Shown here: positions 49,701 to 62,102 of the stretch, in pieces
How positions within the stretch are numbered: the stretch's first letter is position 1
Layout: the number at the start of each line of letters is the position of its first letter
Assembly: GCA_949130485.1 (NCBI GenBank)
Contig: OX422199.1
Coordinates: forward strand, 6,978,402 to 7,042,401
Origin: Agelas oroides
Taxonomy: Eukaryota > Porifera > Demospongiae > Agelasida > Agelasidae
DNA: 64,000 nucleotides
Direction: 5' to 3'
Made by a program: the position numbers and the translations under genes
Notes under the pieces: generated by a model
Told to the model about the DNA's origin: nothing
The model's input: only the letters and a program-made list of their open reading frames with translations
The model's database searches: none

Positions 49701-51411
49701 GAAGCTGAGGGTATGGGGAGTTCAAAAATGTAAACACTGAGTTTGTGCAAAAAGCGCACAAAGCGGTACGGACCAGCGAAATAATCCATTTACTGCAAAT
49801 CCGCATACTACCGACAATGGAAATTCACGCAATTTCACCGCTAACCCTAGCCCGGAACAATCCTTGCACTAATGAATCGAGCATATCTACAAGAAGCTGA
49901 GGGTATGGGGAGTTCAAAAATGTAAACACTGAGTTTGTGCAAAAAGCGCACAAAACGGTACGGACGCGCGAAATAAGCCGTTTTCTGCGACGGCGCATAC
50001 GGTCGTCAATGGAAATTCACGCAATTTCACGGCTAAACCTAGCCCGGAACAATCCTTGCACTAATGAAAGGAGCATATCTACAAGAAGCTGAGGGTATGG
50101 GGAGTTCAAAAATGTAAACACTGAGTTTGTGCAAAAAGCGCACAAAACGATACGGAGGCGCGAAATAATCCGTTTACTGCAACGGCGCATACGGCCGTCA
50201 ATGGAAATTCACGCAATTTCACGGCTACACCTAGCCCTGAACAATCCTTGCACTAATGAATGGAGCATATCTGCAAGAAGCTGAGGGTATTGGGAGTTCA
50301 AAAATGTAAACACTGAGTTTGTGCAAAAAGCGCACAAGCCGGTACGGACCCGCGAAGTAATCCGTTTACTGCAACAGCGCATACGGCAGTAAATGGAAAT
50401 TCACGCAATTTCACGGGTAAACCTAGCCCGGAACAATCCTTGCACTAATGAAAAGAGCATATCTACAAGAAGCTGAGGGTATGGGAAGTTCAAAAATGTG
50501 AACACTGAGTTTGTGCAAAAAGCGCACAAGCCGGTACGGACCCGCGAAGTAATCCGTTTACTGCAACAGCGCAAACGGCCGTCAATGGAAATTCACGCAA
50601 TTTTATGGCTAAACCTAGCCCGTAACAATCCTTGCACTAATAAAAGGAGCATATCTACAAGAAGCTGAGGGTATGGGGAGTTCAAAAATGTAAACACTGA
50701 GTTTGTGCAAAAAGCGCACAAAACGATACGGAGGCGCGAAATAATCCGTTTACTGCAACGGCGCATACGGCCGTCAATGGAAATTCACGCAAATTCACGG
50801 CTAACCCTAGACCGGAACAATCCTTGTGCTAATGAAAAGAGCATATCTACAAGAAGCTAAGGGTATGTGGAGTTCAAAAATGTACACACTGAGTTTATGC
50901 AAAAAGCGCACAAACCGGTACGGACCCGCGAAATAATCCGTTTACTGCAACAGCGCACACAGCCGTCAATGGAAATTCACGCAATTTCACGGCTAAACCT
51001 AGCCCGGAGCAATCCTTGCACTAATGAAAGGAGCATATCTACAAGAAGCTGATGGTATGGGGAGTTCGAAAATGTACACACTGGGTTTGTGCAAAAAGCG
51101 CACCAACCGGTACGGACCAGCGAAGTAATCCATTTACTGCAACTGCGCATACTACCGACAATGGAAATTTACGCAATTTCACGGCTGAACCTAGCCCGGA
51201 ACAATCCTTGCACTAACGAAAGGAGCATATCTACAAGAAGCTGAGGGTATGGGGAGTTCTAAAATATAAACACTGAGTTTGTGCAAAAAGCGCACAAACC
51301 GGTACGGACCCGCGAAATAATCTGTTTACTGCAACGGCGTATACGGCCGTCAATGAACATTCACGCAATTTCACGGCTAACCCTAGCCCGGAACAATCCT
51401 TGCACTAATGA
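40758..51411 (+). repeat. Satellite family B main array, plus orientation (192-bp monomers)
   Basis: About 55 tandem monomers of 192 bp with GTGCAAAAAGCGCACAA, CGGAACAATCCTTGCACTAA and GAAGCTGAGGGTATGGGGAG. Sub-variants (ACTACCGACAATGG against ACGGCCGTCAATGG) alternate. Some blocks repeat at higher order: 43130-43315 equals 43514-43699 (two monomers). Text at 48601 recurs at 49947 (seven monomers). All ORFs here are satellite artefacts. The 200-N gap lies inside. Confidence 0.95.
46914..47113. other. Assembly gap, 200 N
   Basis: Exactly 200 N within the 192-bp satellite array. The round length suggests a placeholder of unknown true size. Confidence 0.97.
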
Positions 51412-54400
51412 GGTTAGCCGTGAAGTTGCGTGAATTTCCATTGTCGGTAGTATGCGCAGTTGAAGTAAATGGATTATTTCGCTGGTCCGCACCGGTTTGT
51501 GCGCTTTTTGCAAAAACTCAGTGCTTGCATTTTTGAACTCCCCATACCCTCAGCTTCTTGTAGATATACTCCTTTCATTAGTGCAAGGATTGTTCCTGGC
51601 TAGGGTTAGCCGTGAATTTGCGTGAATTTCCATTGACGGCCGTATGCGCTGTTGCAGTATATGGATTATTTCGGTGGTCCGCACCGGTTTGTACGCTTTT
51701 TGCACAAACTCAGTGCTTACATTTTTGAACTCCCCATACCCTCAGCTTCTTGTAGATATACTCTTTCATTAGTGCAAGGATTGTACCGGGCTAGGGTTAG
51801 CGGTGAGATTGCGTGAATTTCCATTGACGGCCGTATGCGCCGTTGCAGTAAACGGATTAATTCGCGGGTCCGCACCAGTTTGTGCGCTTTTTGCACAAGC
51901 TTCTTGAGATATCCTCCTTTCAATAGTGCAAGGATTGTTCCGGGCTAGGGTTAGCCGTGAAAATGTGTGAATTTCCAATGACGGCCGTATGCGTCGTTGC
52001 AGTAAACGGATTATTTCGCGGGTCCGTACCGGTTTGTGCGCTTTTTGCACAAACTCATTGTTTACATTCTTGAACTCCTCATATCCTCAGCTTCTTGTAG
52101 ATATGCTCCTTTCATTAGTGCAAGGATTGTTGCGGGCTAGGTTTAGCCGTGAAATTGCGTGAATTTCCATTGTCGGTAGTATGCGCAATTGCAGTAAATG
52201 GATTATTTCGCTGCTCCGCGCCGGTTTGTTCGCTTTTTGCACAAACTCAGTGTTTACATTTTTGAACACCCCATACCCTCAGCTTCTTGTAGATATGCTC
52301 CTTTCATTAGTGCAAGGATTGTTCCGGGCTAGGGTTAGCCGTGAAGTTGCGTGTATTTCCATTGTCGGTTGTATGCGCAGTTGAAGTAAATGGATTATTT
52401 CGCTGGTCCGCACCTGTTTGTGCGCTTTTTGCAGAAACTCAGTGCTTACATTTTTGAACTCCCCATACCCTCAGCTTCTTATAGATATGCTCCTTTCATT
52501 AGTTCAAGAATTGTTCCGGGCTAGGGTTAGTCATGAAATTGCGTGAATTGCCATTGTCGGTAGTATGCGCCGTTGCAGGAAACGGATTATTTCGCTGGTC
52601 CGTACCGCTTTGTGCACTTTTTGCACAACCTCACTGTTTACATTTTTGATCTCCCCATACCCTCAGCTTCTTGTAGATATGCTCCTTTCATTAGTGCAAG
52701 GATTGTTCCGGGCTAGGATTAGCCGTCAATTTGCGTGAATTACCATTGACGGCATTGTGCACCGTGGCAGGAAACCGACCGCTTCGCGGGTCCGTACCTG
52801 TCTGTGCGCTTTTTGCACAAGCTCAGTGTTTACATTTTTGAACTCCCCATAGCCTCAGCTTCTTGTTGGTATGCTCCTTGCATTAGTGCAAAGATTGTTC
52901 CGAGCTAGACTTTGCCGTCAATTTGCGTGAATTTCATTTGACGGGCATTGTGCACCGTGGCAGGAAACCGACCGCTTCGCGGGTCCGTACCTGTCTGTGC
53001 GCTTTTTGCACAAGCTCAATGTTTACATTTTTGAACTCCCCATAGCGTCAGCTTCTTGTAGGTATGCTCCTTGCATTAGTGCAAAGATTGTTCCGGGCTA
53101 GGGTTAGCCGTAATTTTGCGAGAATTTCCATTGACCGCATTATGCGCGGTGGCAGGAAACCGATTATTTCGCTGGTTCGCGCCTTTCTGTGTGTTTTTTT
53201 TGCACAAACTCAGTGTTTACATTTTTGAACTCTCCATACCCTCAGCTTCTTGTTGGTATGCTCCTTGCATTAGTGCAAAGATTGTTCCGGGCTGGGGTTA
53301 TCCGTGAATATGCGTGAATTTCCACTGACGACATTATGCGCCGTTGCAGGAAACCGACTATTTCGTGGGTCCGTACGTGTCTGTGCGCTTTTTGCACAAA
53401 CTCAGTGTTTACATTTTTCAACTTCCCATACCCTCAGCTTCTTGTATGTATGCTCCTTGCATTAGTTCAAAGATTGTTCCGGGCTAGGGTAAGTCGTCAA
53501 TTTGCGTGAATTTCCACTGAGGACATTATGCGCCGTTGCAGGAAACCGACTATTTCGTGGGTCCGTACGTGTCAGTTCGTTTTTGCACAAACTCGGTGTT
53601 TACATTTTTGAACTCCACATACCCTCAGCTTCTTGTAGGAATGCTCCTTGCATTAGTGCAAAGATTGTTCTGGGCTAGGGTAAGCCGTCAATTTGCGTGA
53701 ATTTCGATTGACGGCATTGTGCGCCGTGGCAGGAAACAGATTAATTCGCGGGTTCGTACCTTTCTGTGTGCTTTTTGCACAAACTCAGTGTTCACATTTT
53801 TGAACTCAACGTAACCCTCAGTTTCATGTAGGTATGCTCCTTGCATTAGTGTAAAGATTGTTCCGGGCTAGGGTTATCCGTCAATTTGCGTGAATTTCCA
53901 TTGACGGCATTATGCGCCGTGTCAGGAAACCGACTTATTCGCTAGTCCGTACCGGTCTGTGCACTTTTTGCACAAACTCAGTGTTTATATTTTTGAACTC
54001 CCCATACCCTCAGCTTCATGTAGGTATGCTCCTTGGATCAGTGCAAAGATTGTTCCGAGCTAGGATTAGCCGTCAATTTGCGTAAATTTCGATTGACGGC
54101 ATTGTGCGCCGTGGCAGGAAACAGATTATTTCGCGGGTTCGTACCTTTCTGTGTGCTTTTTGCACAAACTCAGTGTTCACATTTTTGAACTCAACGTAAC
54201 CCTCAGTTTCATGTAGGTATGCTCCTTGCGTTAGTGTAAAGATTGTTCCGGGCTAGGGTTATCCGTCAATTTGCGTGAATTTCCATTGACGGCATTATGC
54301 GCCGTGTCAGGAAACCGACTTATTCGCTAGTCCGTACCGGTCTGTGCACTTTTTGCACAAACTCAGTGTTTATATTTTTGAACTCCCCATACCCTCAGCT

Positions 54401-54536
54401 TCATGTAGGTATGCTCCTTGGATCAGTGCAAAGATTGTTCCGAGCTAGGATTAGCCGTCAATTTGCGTGAATTTCCATTGACGGCATTGTGCGCCGTGGC
54501 AGGAAACCGACTATTTCGTGGGTCCGTACCTGTCTG
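51412..54536 (-). repeat. Satellite family B, minus orientation
   Basis: At 51411 a plus monomer ends in GCACTAATG and runs directly into the minus text GGTTAGCCGTGAAGTTGCG. Minus monomers continue to about 54536 with increasing divergence. Confidence 0.93.
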
Positions 54537-57060
54537 TGGCGTTCATTGCACAGACTAACGGCTTGCATTTTTGAACTCTCTATTCCCTACGCTTCATGCT
54601 GATATGGCACTTGCTTTAGTGCAACCATTGTTCCGGGTTTGAGTTAGCCGTCAAGTTGCGTGATTTTCATATATGTGCGCCAATTCGGCATTGCACGACC
54701 ACGAGTGAAATGGATTTGCTTGCAGGCTTGTGGAGGTTGGTGCGTTCATTGCACAGACTAACGGCTTACATTTTAGAACTCTCTATTCCCTGTGCTTCAT
54801 GCTGTTATGGTACTTGGATTAGTGCAACCATTGTTCTGGGTTTGGGTTAGCCGTCATGTTGCGTGATTTTCATATAAAACCTACTCTCAGTGCGACCGGT
54901 TCCTTTATCAGGGATGCCCGAAATGCTCCAGAACTCAACCGTCACCTGGAAGATGATATCTATTATATCTCTACTGTGTAAACTGAATTCCCTCTCTTCA
55001 ACTATACCTCTAATATTCAATTTTAACTTAATTATCTTACGTTGTATGTTGTAATTTTACTCATCTGCTCCTCTTGTTGGAGTGTTCAATTACAATCACA
55101 ATAAAATCGGCATTGCACGACCACGTGAGAAATGGATTTGCTTACAGGCTTGTGAAGGTTGGTGCGTTCATTGCACAGACTAACGGATTACATTTTTGAA
55201 CTCTCTATTCCCTACGCTTCATGCTGGTATGGTACTTGCATTAGTGCAACCATTGTTCCGGGTTTGGGTTAGCCGTCAAGTTGCGTGATTTTCATATATA
55301 TGCGCTAATTCGGCATTGCACGACCACGTGAGAAATGGATTTGCTTGCAGGCTTGTGGAGGTTGGTGCGTTCATTGCACAGACTAACGGATTACATTTTT
55401 GAACTCTCTATTCCCTACGCTTCATGCTGATAAGGTGCTTGCATTAGTGCAACCATTGTTCCGGGTTTGGTTTAGACGTCAAGTTGCGTGATTTTCATAT
55501 ATATGCGCCAATTCGGCATTGGACGACCACGTGAGAAATGGATTTCCTTGCAGGCTTGTGGAGGTTGGTGCGTTCATTGCACATACTAACGGATTACATT
55601 ATTGAACTCTCTATTCCCTACGCTTCATGCTGATATGGTACTTGCATTAGTGCAACCATTGTTCCGGGTTTGGTTTAGCCGTCAAGTTGCGTGGTTTTCA
55701 TATATATGCGCTTATTCGGCATTGCACGACCACGAGTGAAATGAATAAACTTGCAGGCTTGTGGAGGTTGGTTTGTTCATTGCACAGACTAGCGGATTAC
55801 ATTTTTGAACTTTCCATTCCCTACGCTTCATGCTGATATGGTACTTGCATTAGTGCAACCATTGTTCCGGGTTTGAGTTAGCAGTCAAGTTGTGTAATTT
55901 TCATATATATGCGCTAATTCGGCATTTCACGACCACGTGAGAAATGGATTTGCTTGCAGGCTTGTGGAGGTTGGTGCGTTCATTGCACAGACTAACGGAT
56001 TACATTTTTGAACTCTCTATTCCCTACGCTTCATGCTGATATGGTACTTGCTTTAGTGCAACCATTGTTCCGGGTTTGGGTTAGCCGTCAAGTTGCGTGA
56101 TTTTCATATACCTGCGCTTATTTGGCATTGCACGACCACGAGTGAAATGGATTTGCTTGCAGACTTGTGGAGGTTGGTGCGTTCATTGCACAGACTAACG
56201 GATTACATTTTTGAACTCTCTATTCCCTACGCTTCATGCGGATATGATAGTTGCATTAGTGCAACCATTGTTCCAGGCTAGGTTTGGCCGTCAATTTGCA
56301 TGAATTTCATATATCTGCACTTATTCGGCATTGCACGACCACGAGTGAAATGGATTTGCTTGCAGGCTTGTGGAGGTTGGTGCGTTCATTGCACAGACTA
56401 ACGTATTACATTTTTGAACTCTCTATTCCCTACGCTTCATGCTGATATGGTACTTGCATTAGTGCAACCATGAGCCGTCAATTTGGGTGAATTTCATATA
56501 TCTGCGCTAATTCGGAATTGCACGGCCTCGGGTAAAATGGAATTGTTTGCAGGCTTCTGGAAGTTGGAGGGTTCATTGCACAGGCGAACGGCTTACATTT
56601 TTGAACTCTCTGTTCCCTACGCTTCATGCTGATATGCTAGTTGGATTAGTGCAACCTTATTTCCGGGTTTGGGTTAGCCGTCAAGTTGCGGGATTTTCAT
56701 ATATATGCGCTAATTCGGCATTGCACGACCACGTGAGAAATGGATGTGCTTGCAGGCTTGTGGATGTTGGTGCCATTATTGCACAGACGAACGGCTTACA
56801 TTTTTGAACTCTCTATATTCCCTACGCTTCATGCTGATATGCTATTTGCATTCTGAGTTCAACCCTTGTTCCGTTAGGGTTAGCCGTCAATTTGCGTGAG
56901 GTGTCTTTATTGCACAGACTGGGAGCTTATAGTTTTGAGCTCGCCATTCCCTAGGCTTCTCGATGATATGCTACTTGGGTTAGTGCAACATTTGCACAGT
57001 CGGAGGTTTAGCCGTCAATTTGCATAAATTTCCAATGGCTGCGCCGGTTCGGCATCAATC
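54537..57060 (-). repeat. Satellite family A, minus orientation (203-bp monomers)
   Basis: Family B passes into family A within one monomer near 54537 (CTGTCTGTGGCGTTCATTGC). The period is 203 bp (for example CACAGACTAACGG at successive 203-bp steps from 55174). The last monomers before 57060 are diverged. Confidence 0.93.
54877..55109 (+). mobile_element. Short retroelement 3' end inserted in satellite A
   Basis: A 233-bp foreign segment interrupts a monomer between TTTTCATATA and TCGGCATTGC. It ends in CACAATAAAATCGG, like the tail of a non-LTR element. A short open frame (FIRDARNAPELNRHLEDD, then stop) opens it. The source family is not recognised. Confidence 0.5.
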
Positions 57061-57239
57061 GTAGGTGTTCTGAGGCGCATTCTGGTGCATTCTGAGGCAT
57101 ACAGAGAAGCACACAGAGCTTCTTGAGAAGAGGCTCATCATCATACTCATCATTGCTTGCTGAGCTACTAGAACACTGGAAACCATCTCCATCGGCTAGG
57201 GCCTATGCTATTGGTCTATTATCTATACCTATACACCAT
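57061..57239. other. Spacer between the satellite and the LINE
   Basis: Non-repetitive sequence with short GAGGC(G/A) repeats at its left edge. No gene is visible. Confidence 0.4.
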
Positions 57240-58440
57240 ACATTATTATTATTATTATTATTATGAGCTTTACAGCCAAGATTGGTAGTGAGAAACATAA
57301 TGGTGACGAAATAGATGGCAGGATGTTGGCTGACAGACTACTCTTGTAGTTCAAGAGTAGCTGGAAGTACACAGAAATAAATAAGGATAGCAGACTAACA
57401 TAACAACAAAAAACTAGTCAGAAAAGAGACCAACACAGGCAATAGAACATAAATGACATAACACAGTCACAATACATAATAGATGAAGTATTAAAACATG
57501 GAGTTAGTAAGCAATGCGGATCTACCGGTGGCATGGCAGTTGCTACAAGGACAGACCAAATGATAAGTACAAGTGTCTAGTGGATTGAAATGGTTTATGA
57601 AATGAGACCATAGGAAGTTTATAAGTTTATACCTAACGACTTTGAAAGAATCATTTAGGTTTATTGTTGGTTGAACTGAGTTCCAAAGTAAGACAATACG
57701 ATTGAAGTAGAAGTGTCTTGCAGCTGAGGTCCTAGTGTAGTTAATGTTAAGCATATGACCTGTTGATCCTGTTCTAGTGCAGGTAGTGCGGAATGTGATA
57801 TAACGGTGAATCTCAAGATTGTTTTCTTGATCTTGTAGGCACTTCACAAGAAACAAGAGATCATGCAGATCAAGCCAAAGGGCTATCGGAAGAAGATGGA
57901 GTGTTTGGAGCCGTGACTTGTAGTCGGTAGAGTAGTCGTTTAAAATGTATTTAGTTGATCTTCTTTGAATTCTTTCTAGGCATGAGATGTCTTTGACGTA
58001 TCGAGGTTTCCAGATTTGTGGGCAATAAGAGAGGTGGGAGCGGACAAGGGAAATATACAATTGTTTTTTTAGGTAAACTGGGGCTGATTCAGGGAGTGAT
58101 CTCTTAATGAGATGGAGAGCATTGTAGGCCTTCTGGCAAAGTTTACCGTAGTGCAGACTCCAAGACAAATTGTTTGTCACTATAACCCCCAGATCCCTTT
58201 GACTTGTTACTGACTCGAGCGTAGTCCCACAGACTTTGTATGCGACTGTCTGGGGCAAGTTGGCTTGGTTTGAAAGTGATAATCTCAGATGAGTATATAC
58301 ATTTATGCTGGTTCAGATTGAGCCTCCAGGTGCTACACCATTGTTCTAAAGATGCAAGGTCCAGTTGCAGTTGGGTACAATCATTTGAAGTAACGACAGA
58401 TTTGAGCAACTTGGCGTCATCAGCGAATAATCGACATGAT
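57240..58440 (-). mobile_element. 5'-truncated non-LTR retrotransposon (CR1/Jockey-like LINE)
   Basis: On the minus strand, sequence near 58437 opens with the reverse transcriptase motif C, FADDAKLLKS. The palm/thumb region follows (LASLEQWCSTWRLNLNQHKC), then RDLGVIVTNNLSW, HLSYCPQIWKP and LERIQRRSTKYI, typical of CR1/L2/Jockey-type elements. The 57491-58258 frame ends in a Cys-rich CPCSNC motif and stops at 57491. A 1-nt frameshift near 58260 separates it from the upstream frame, so the copy is dead. A 3' UTR and an (ATA)n tail at 57240-57265 complete it. The endonuclease and the 5' half of RT are missing. Confidence 0.88.
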
Positions 58441-58803
58441 GCATAATTAACATAGTACTAGTATATGCATGCACAAGTTAACGCATGCATTATCCCATGC
58501 ACGCATAGCTTACTGGTCATGTGATAGTACGCATTATTAGGATTTGAACGCCACTGCATAGTCACCACTAGGCTCTCAACAGTCCAGCTAGCTTAGATCA
58601 ACCACAGCGCGGATCGCTTTCAGTATAGCGCACGGGGTACGTATACTCGAAGCGATCCGCGCTGGGGTTTGTGGGTCTGGCCTGCGAGACTATAGCGAAC
58701 AGAAACACAGCTACCGGTAAGCGCGGTCAGTAAGTGCGGGATTAATTAACTCAAGTTCTTTGGGGGGCCAGTTGCCCACCCGCCCCTATGCTAGGTACGG
58801 CAC
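58441..58803. other. Spacer with a perfect 15-bp inverted repeat
   Basis: CAGCGCGGATCGCTT (58605-58619) and its exact complement (58650-58664) flank a 30-bp loop. The right edge (58756-58803) resembles the transposon/TCCCTG junction seen at 36255. No gene is visible. Confidence 0.55.
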
Positions 58804-59312
58804 TGGACAGGGACAGGGACAGGGGGACAGGGACAAAAAACAGGGACAGAAGGATAGAGGGACAGGTACAGAGGGGACAAGGACAGAGGGACAGGGCAGG
58901 GACTGGACAGAGGGACAGCGACAGAGAGACAGGCACAGAGGGACAGGGACGGAAGGACAAGGACTGAGGGACAGATGAACAGGCCCAACAGGGATAGAGG
59001 GACAGAGACTGGGACAGAGGAACAGAGACAGGTACAAAAGGAAAGGGACATAGACAGAGGGAGAGGGACAATAGACTAAGGACAGGGACAGGGACAGCAG
59101 TGGGACAGGGACGAAGGAATAGGGACAGGGACACAGATGGGGAAAGGACAGGGAGGGACAAGGCAGGGACAAGGACAGAGGGACAGTGACAAGGACTGGG
59201 ACAGGGGGGACCAGGACAGAGGGACTGGGAGAGGGATGGAGGGACAGGGACAGGGACAGGGACATAGAGACTGGGGGACAGGGACAGTGACAGGGTGAGG
59301 GACAGAGGGACC
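58804..59312. repeat. GGGACA-type simple repeat (inverse of 36261-36530)
   Basis: About 510 bp of GGGACAG repeats, the reverse complement of the TCCCTG tract on the other side of the satellite. The Ser/Leu/Pro-rich minus-strand ORF over it (58751-59338) is an artefact of the repeat. Confidence 0.93.
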
Positions 59313-60330
59313 AAGTTTGGTCTTACCAATTCAACCAAAAAGGTTCAAATTGAGTAGCCAAAAAAGTATAAAAGTTGACTAAAACAACCAAATTTGGCAC
59401 TAGAAGTTGACCTTTTAGACCAACATTTTTTGAATAATGGTATGGTCAAATAGACCAAGTCTCGTGACATAGCTAGCTCGCAACAATATGCTTTATCTTT
59501 GGATTTGTGCTGTGTCTATATAGCTACTTGATGCAAATAATGTTTAGGTCAATACATGTTGTATCAACGAGACAAAATAGAGGAAAGTGAAACAGCTACC
59601 AGTTGCCACCTGGTTTGAGCTGAGGCAAGGTACTGAAGGTCTAGATTATTCAGAGATTACCTATAATACTGCTGCCTTAGCAAATTTAACTACCTAGCTA
59701 TATAGATGTCCTGTAAAAGTAAACTTGTTATTTACAATTCTGGCAGTAAATTGAATTAAGAGGTGAGCTTATTTTCCAGGGTTGGCCGATTTTATAGAAA
59801 TGAGGTGGGGAACTATATCTCTGGCTTTGATCACCAGCAACACTTATTAGCTGCAGTATCAGAGAGTCGGTAGACTCTCTATGTAGGGATGGCGCCGACG
59901 CGCAATATATGCAATACTTAAGCAAAAGCCATATAACTTGACTACAAATACGCTAAAAGCTGATTTAAGCACCCAGCCTTCCTCTTTGAGAGCTTTTATG
60001 ATCAGCAAGACTCATACAGTCGCCCAAAAGCAACGCGAAAGACAGTTAAATACAAAAGTGTGCTGTAGCAAAAGTGCCATTTTCTTATTCTTTCTTTGTT
60101 CAGACCACTTGTCAAACAACGATAACTCGAAAACGGCTCAAGTACTCACCTTGATTTTAACACGAAACTGATGCTTATCACAGTGCGCAGCTTCACAACC
60201 ATTCAGCGTCTTCATAGCTTCTAATTTATCCTGGTCAAAAAACTGTTCACAGCACCGCCCAACTGCTGTCCGTTGCGTACTGCGGTTTTACGTAATCTTG
60301 CAAAATTGGATTTAGAAACGCGTTGTAAGA
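59313..60330. other. Unassigned stretch
   Basis: I see no supported exon. Near 59320-59420 there are short repeats of TTGACTAAAACAACCAA type. The ORFs present are short and without protein character. Confidence 0.4.
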
Positions 60331-60433
60331 TATTGCGCATGCGCCAATGAATTTTCAAATTTTGTTACTCCCAGACCATTGTAGCTAGGATGGCTAGTGG
60401 TAAAGTGGTACTACGCCATACAGACCGAACCAT

Positions 60434-60485
60434 TAGTCTCGCAGAGCCAGACTTTCACTCGAGTGAGTCTGGCTCCGCGAGACTA
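60434..60485. mobile_element. 52-bp palindromic element
   Basis: TAGTCTCGCAGAGCCAGACT pairs with AGTCTGGCTCCGCGAGACTA around CACTCGAGTG. Probably a MITE derivative. Confidence 0.7.
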
Positions 60486-60797
60486 CTGAATCACTGTCAG
60501 GGGCTGTAGAGGAAGCAAAAAGTTTCAACCCCTTGGGATTGAAATATGATCTCAATAACGCGTGCCTGCACTCGCTCTCCGCCAGAATCCCCGAACATAA
60601 GCACTCGCGCTACAAGGAGCTGCATATTTTGACGAGGAGTAGACGCAAGGTTGCTATAACCTGATTCATCTTCCGTAGTTCAAGCACAAGCTCACCGGTT
60701 AGCGCATGCGCAGTCTCGTACAACGCGTTCAAACACAATTTTTGCAAGATTTCACAGTAGGACGCTATTTTCTAATCTTGTACGCATGCGCACACGC

Positions 60798-60849
60798 AGT
60801 CTCGTTCCCAGACCAAAGACCACGGTCATTGCTCTGGGAACGAGACTAG
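60798..60849. mobile_element. 52-bp hairpin, AGTCTCGTTCCCAGA arms
   Basis: The arms AGTCTCGTTCCCAGA and TCTGGGAACGAGACT flank a short loop with GGTCATTGCT. Related ends are seen at 24468-24530. Confidence 0.7.
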
Positions 60850-61134
60850 TGCTCACACGAAATTGCGACTGACAGGCGGGGTCGCTAAGTTGACCTAACT
60901 CCATGCGGTTACGTCATCTATTGAATATCCATAAGTAACCCGTGGCGCGCACGGAGACTGTATATACCGAGCCAGAGGTGTTCACCACACTTATAAACCA
61001 GAGGGGGAAAAAAGTACACCTAGTGCATTCTGCAGTGTCTGTCCGTCCCTGAATACACACACAATTTAAACGGGTGGGGCTCAAATACAGGGCCCGGCAG
61101 TGGGTGGAGCTGAAGAGTCCTATTTTAGAGAAAG

Positions 61135-61748
61135 ATGAAGATGCTTGTTTCTGTTACTACAATCGAGGATAGTGAGTCTACTGATGATAGCGTTTTGGGA
61201 TACCTCCTCTCTGCGTGGAGAGATGGCGACGTGTACCTGCAGTTGAGCGCCCTGGGGCTGGCCGTGTTTGTTCTGTTGTGCTGTCTCATTTGCTTCGCCT
61301 GGATGCATTATGGCTCCGTGATATCCACCGTATTTGACGCAAGAAGTTGGTCCTTTTTTCCAGAATCATCATAAATTTAGTCCAATTCTAGCAGTTGTAG
61401 CTGTGCTGTCATTTCTAATTAATGCTCATCAAGCAACATAGCTATATAGCTAGCTACCAGACTTTTTCCCCCTCATACCTTTTCAGACAAAGTACCAGTT
61501 CAGGGCCAGTTTTCCAATGATGGATTTGACGACATCCCAATAACAAGATCATCAAGTTATTTTGCAACATGGTTAGTAAACTACGGAAACCTTCATTAAC
61601 GTATCACATCTTTTCACCCTCATGAGCATTGATAGTGGGGGGACTTGCAAGTCTGATGAGATATATAGCTTCTCTTCCATCATGCAGGTCAGATGGAAAA
61701 TTTCCACTTTCACCAGAAACAAGAGGAATAGACAAGAAACAAAACTGA
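61135..61748 (+). CDS. Small single-pass membrane protein, 3 exons, 118 aa
   Basis: I do not recognise the family. Exons: 61135-61345, 61487-61571, 61688-61748 (stop TGA), with GT-AG borders and in-frame junctions (phases 1 and 2). The N-terminal 36 residues are acidic (TTIEDSESTDD) with no signal peptide. A membrane span (ALGLAVFVLLCCLICFAWMH, about residues 39-58) follows, then a hydrophilic tail ending GIDKKQN. Without splicing, the first frame would stop after 79 residues; the joined reading is preferred because all three exons stay open and an AATAAA lies at 61815-61820. The exon 1 donor (AGTTGGT) is weak, which lowers confidence. Confidence 0.5.
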
Positions 61749-61814
61749 AATGTTTATCATAGTTGTGGCAGGCCGGGTGGAAATCAAACACTGTTCTGTT
61801 GATTTATCTCAGCA

Positions 61815-61820
61815 AATAAA
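61815..61820 (+). promoter_or_regulatory. Poly(A) signal AATAAA
   Basis: It lies 67 bp past the stop of the 118-aa membrane protein gene, and a second AATAAA follows near 61906. Confidence 0.5.
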
Positions 61821-62102
61821 AACTGGAATGAGATCTGAGGCTAGTTTTGTGCTACCATCTCCTCACATGCAGGAAAAGCTAAAGAAGACTTACTTGATAC
61901 CAAAAAATAAACATTCAGAGGTTCAATCATAGTAAGTTGCAGGTCACACAATAACATTACATCCAAAATTATTTAATATGTGCACAGAGATCCATAATAA
62001 CATTATATAACACTATCAACAATTCACATTGCATGGGTAGTCGTACGTATACTGCAGTGATCTAGGCATTTTGTGAGAAATAGTCACACAATATAATATG
62101 AT

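Larger units (their letters stand above)
60331..60980. promoter_or_regulatory. Promoter-like region with NRF1-type, CRE-type and TATA motifs
   Basis: GCGCATGCGC-type motifs occur near 60336, 60702 and 60783, TTACGTCA at 60909-60916, and TATATA at about 60960. This lies 155-800 bp upstream of the ATG at 61135. Two MITE-like hairpins lie inside. Function is inferred from motifs only. Confidence 0.45.

Noticed and set aside
40386..53307. Many 60-100-codon ORFs in the satellite
   Set aside because: They recur once per monomer with identical sequence and shift with orientation; no protein character, and some run through N.
57240..58440. Functional retrotransposon
   Set aside because: Lacks the endonuclease and the 5' half of RT and carries a frameshift near 58260.
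58751..59338. 195-codon Ser/Leu/Pro-rich ORF
   Set aside because: The same simple repeat in reverse; open in several frames.
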